Shown here: positions 5,875-7,601 of the stretch, one piece after another
Layout: each line of letters starts with the position of its first letter
How positions within the stretch are numbered: the stretch's first letter is position 1
Assembly: GCA_019245555.1 (NCBI GenBank)
Contig: JAFARH010000079.1
Location: forward strand, 1 to 7,601
Source of the DNA: Betaproteobacteria bacterium
GTDB lineage: Bacteria; Pseudomonadota; Gammaproteobacteria; Burkholderiales; SG8-39
DNA: 7,601 nucleotides
Reading direction: 5' to 3'
The notes under the pieces: model-generated
What the model saw: the letters and a program-made list of their open reading frames with translations, nothing else
The model's database searches: none
What the model was told of the DNA's origin: nothing
Made by a program: the position numbers and the translations under genes

Positions 5875-7601
5875 TTACTTGTATTTACCGAAAGCTTGCT
5901 CCACTAGAGTCTTCTGGCGCTCGTTATGGCGGGCCATGTAGCCCCCGGCGGGTGAAGCCGAGGCTGGGCGGCCCGCATAGTACAGCGTCTGGTCGCCGCG
6001 CATGTTTTCTCGGAAATAGTGTGCCGTCTGGTACCAGGCCCCCTGGTTCTGCGGCTCTTCCTGGCACCACACCACCTCGGTCGCGCCAGGGTAGCGCTTC
6101 ATCTCCGCTTCGAACTGCTTGTGCGGGAATGGATAGAGCTGCTCGACGCGGATGATGGCGACGTCCGAGCGCTGCGTCTCGATGCGCTTGGTGGCGAGGT
6201 CGTAGTACACCTTGCCACAGCACGCGATGACGCGCTTCACGCCCTTCGGGTCGACGGTGGTCGTATCCGGGATCACCGTCTGGAACGTGCCGCTCGCGAG
6301 CTCCTCGATCGAAGAACCGGCTTCCTTCTTACGCAAGAGCGACTTCGGCGTCATCACGATGAGCGGCTTCCTGAACGGGCGCAGCATCTGCCGGCGCAGC
6401 AGGTGGAAGATTTGCGCGGCATTCGACGGCACGCACACCTGCATGTTGTGCTCGGCGCAAAGCTGCAAGTAGCGCTCGAGGCGCGCCGAGCTGTGCTCGG
6501 GGCCCTGCCCTTCGTAGCCGTGCGGCAGGAGCTGCACGAGCCCGCACACGCGGCCCCACTTCGTCTCGCCGGAGCTGATGAATTGATCCATCACCACTTG
6601 CGCGCCGTTAGCGAAGTCACCGAACTGCGCTTCCCAGATGACCAGTGCGTTCGGCTCGGCGGTCGAGAAGCCGTACTCGAAGCCGAGCACCGCCTCTTCG
6701 GACAGCACGGAGTCGATGACTACAAAGTCGCCCTGGTCCTTGCCGATGTGCTGCAGCGGGATGTGCGTCCCGGCGTCCCAGCGCTCGCGGTCCTGGTCGT
6801 GCAACACCGCGTGGCGGTGCGCGAAGGTACCGCGGCCCGCATCCTGGCCCGATAGCCGCACGTCGTAACCATTAGAAAGGAGTGAGGCGTAGGCCAGCGA
6901 CTCGGCCATGCCCCAATCAACTGGTGTCTTCCCCGCGGCCATCTGCTTGCGGGCTTCGAGGACGCGCGCGACGGTCGGATGCAATTTGAAGCCCTGCGGC
7001 ACCGAAGTGAGCGGCTCGGCGAGGCGCTGCAGCTCGGCGAGCGGCACATGCGTGTCCGCCGCGTCAGTCCATTTAGCGCCGAGGAACGGCGCCCAGTCCA
7101 CAGCGAACTTCGATTTGAAGTTGGAGAGCACCGGGCTCACCGACGCCTGCCCGGCGTCCAGGGTGTCGCGGTACTGCTTGATCATTGCCTCCGGCTCTTC
7201 CGCCGGGACCACGCCCTGCGTGATGAGCCGGTCGGCGTAGAGCTTGCGCGTGCCAGGGTGCCCGCCGATTTTCTTGTACATCAGCGGCTGCGTCACCGAC
7301 GGCTCGTCCTGCTCGTTGTGGCCGAGCTTGCGGAAGCAGACGATGTCGATCACCACGTCCTTGTGGAACTTGTTCCTGAAGTCGAGCGCGAGCTGCGTCG
7401 CGAAGAGCACAGCTTCCGGATCATCGCCGTTCACGTGGAAGATCGGCGCCTCGACCATCTTCGCCACATCGGTGCAGTAGAGGGTAGAGCGCGCGTCGCG
7501 CGGATCGGAGGTGGTGAAGCCGATCTGATTGTTGACGATGCGGTGCACCGTGCCGCCCGTGCCGTAGCCGCGCGTGCCGGAGAGGTTGAGCGTCTCCATC
7601 A
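5875..7601 (-). CDS. sucA: 2-oxoglutarate dehydrogenase E1 component (5' end outside window)
   Basis: The C-terminal 574 residues and part of one more codon are visible; the frame stays open at the right edge. Also called odhA. E1o is the thiamine-diphosphate enzyme that decarboxylates 2-oxoglutarate and succinylates the lipoyl arm of E2o. Counting from the Met at 7599, the visible part starts inside the conserved [12 protein letters not shown] segment, so roughly 350-400 N-terminal residues of a usual 930-960 are missing. Landmarks: [17 protein letters not shown] (23-39) in the cofactor region; [10 protein letters not shown] (55-64); GHNEQDEPS (93-101); [15 protein letters not shown] (250-264); [13 protein letters not shown] (322-334); [20 protein letters not shown] (357-376); and the C-terminal EEPQNQGAW (514-522). 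The stop is TAA. The Met at 7599 is internal to the family alignment and is not the start. The gene heads the odhA-odhB-PspC-like-lpdA unit; its promoter is not in view. Confidence 0.97.
   Translation of the reverse strand, partial: METLNLSGTRGYGTGGTVHRIVNNQIGFTTSDPRDARSTLYCTDVAKMVEAPIFHVNGDDPEAVLFATQLALDFRNKFHKDVVIDIVCFRKLGHNEQDEPSVTQPLMYKKIGGHPGTRKLYADRLITQGVVPAEEPEAMIKQYRDTLDAGQASVSPVLSNFKSKFAVDWAPFLGAKWTDAADTHVPLAELQRLAEPLTSVPQGFKLHPTVARVLEARKQMAAGKTPVDWGMAESLAYASLLSNGYDVRLSGQDAGRGTFAHRHAVLHDQDRERWDAGTHIPLQHIGKDQGDFVVIDSVLSEEAVLGFEYGFSTAEPNALVIWEAQFGDFANGAQVVMDQFISSGETKWGRVCGLVQLLPHGYEGQGPEHSSARLERYLQLCAEHNMQVCVPSNAAQIFHLLRRQMLRPFRKPLIVMTPKSLLRKKEAGSSIEELASGTFQTVIPDTTTVDPKGVKRVIACCGKVYYDLATKRIETQRSDVAIIRVEQLYPFPHKQFEAEMKRYPGATEVVWCQEEPQNQGAWYQTAHYFRENMRGDQTLYYAGRPASASPAGGYMARHNERQKTLVEQAFGKYK

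Noticed and set aside
6019..6855. A 278-codon open frame on the + strand opposite sucA
   Set aside because: Antisense shadow of conserved sucA sequence with low-complexity composition.
7597..7599. ATG at 7599 as the true start of sucA
   Set aside because: METLNLS is an internal, conserved segment of E1o, and the frame is open to the edge of the window, so the gene is cut by the window and is not shortened.

Overview
The window reads as ordinary chromosome from a GC-rich proteobacterium. A betaproteobacterium is the best guess, because a 2-oxoglutarate dehydrogenase cluster in the order E1o-E2o-E3 (odhA-odhB-lpdA) is the layout I know from that class. This placement is inferred from gene order and base composition and was not tested phylogenetically.

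Left part, + strand (1-2837): the C-terminal end of a membrane-bound processive family 2 glycosyltransferase, followed with no spacer by a membrane sensor histidine kinase (TM, CHASE, TM, PAS, PAS, HisKA, HATPase_c). The kinase appears to start at a CTG codon directly after the glycosyltransferase stop, so the two are probably co-translated. No response regulator lies in the window. The pair suggests regulated surface-polysaccharide synthesis, but the signal and the polymer are unknown.

Right part, - strand (7601 down to 2834): the 2-oxoglutarate dehydrogenase operon of the TCA cycle. It is read as odhA/sucA (E1o, 5' end outside the window), odhB/sucB (E2o), a 104-residue SHOCT-PspC small membrane protein, and lpdA (E3). 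E1o decarboxylates 2-oxoglutarate, E2o passes the succinyl group to CoA through its lipoyl arm, and E3 reoxidises the arm with NAD+. The PspC-like gene sits 4 nt after odhB and 11 nt before lpdA, so it is very likely translated with them.

The two opposing units meet tail to tail and share a CTAG tetranucleotide, which supplies the TAG stop of both the kinase and lpdA. There is no intergenic terminator between them. A terminator-like hairpin with a T-run lies in the 92-nt odhA-odhB gap and may lower expression of the downstream genes. No RNA genes, mobile elements, CRISPR arrays or non-coding gaps above about 130 nt were seen. I found no obviously new multi-gene system. The least expected features are the PspC-like gene inside the TCA operon, the internal terminator-like hairpin, the CTG start and the shared stop.
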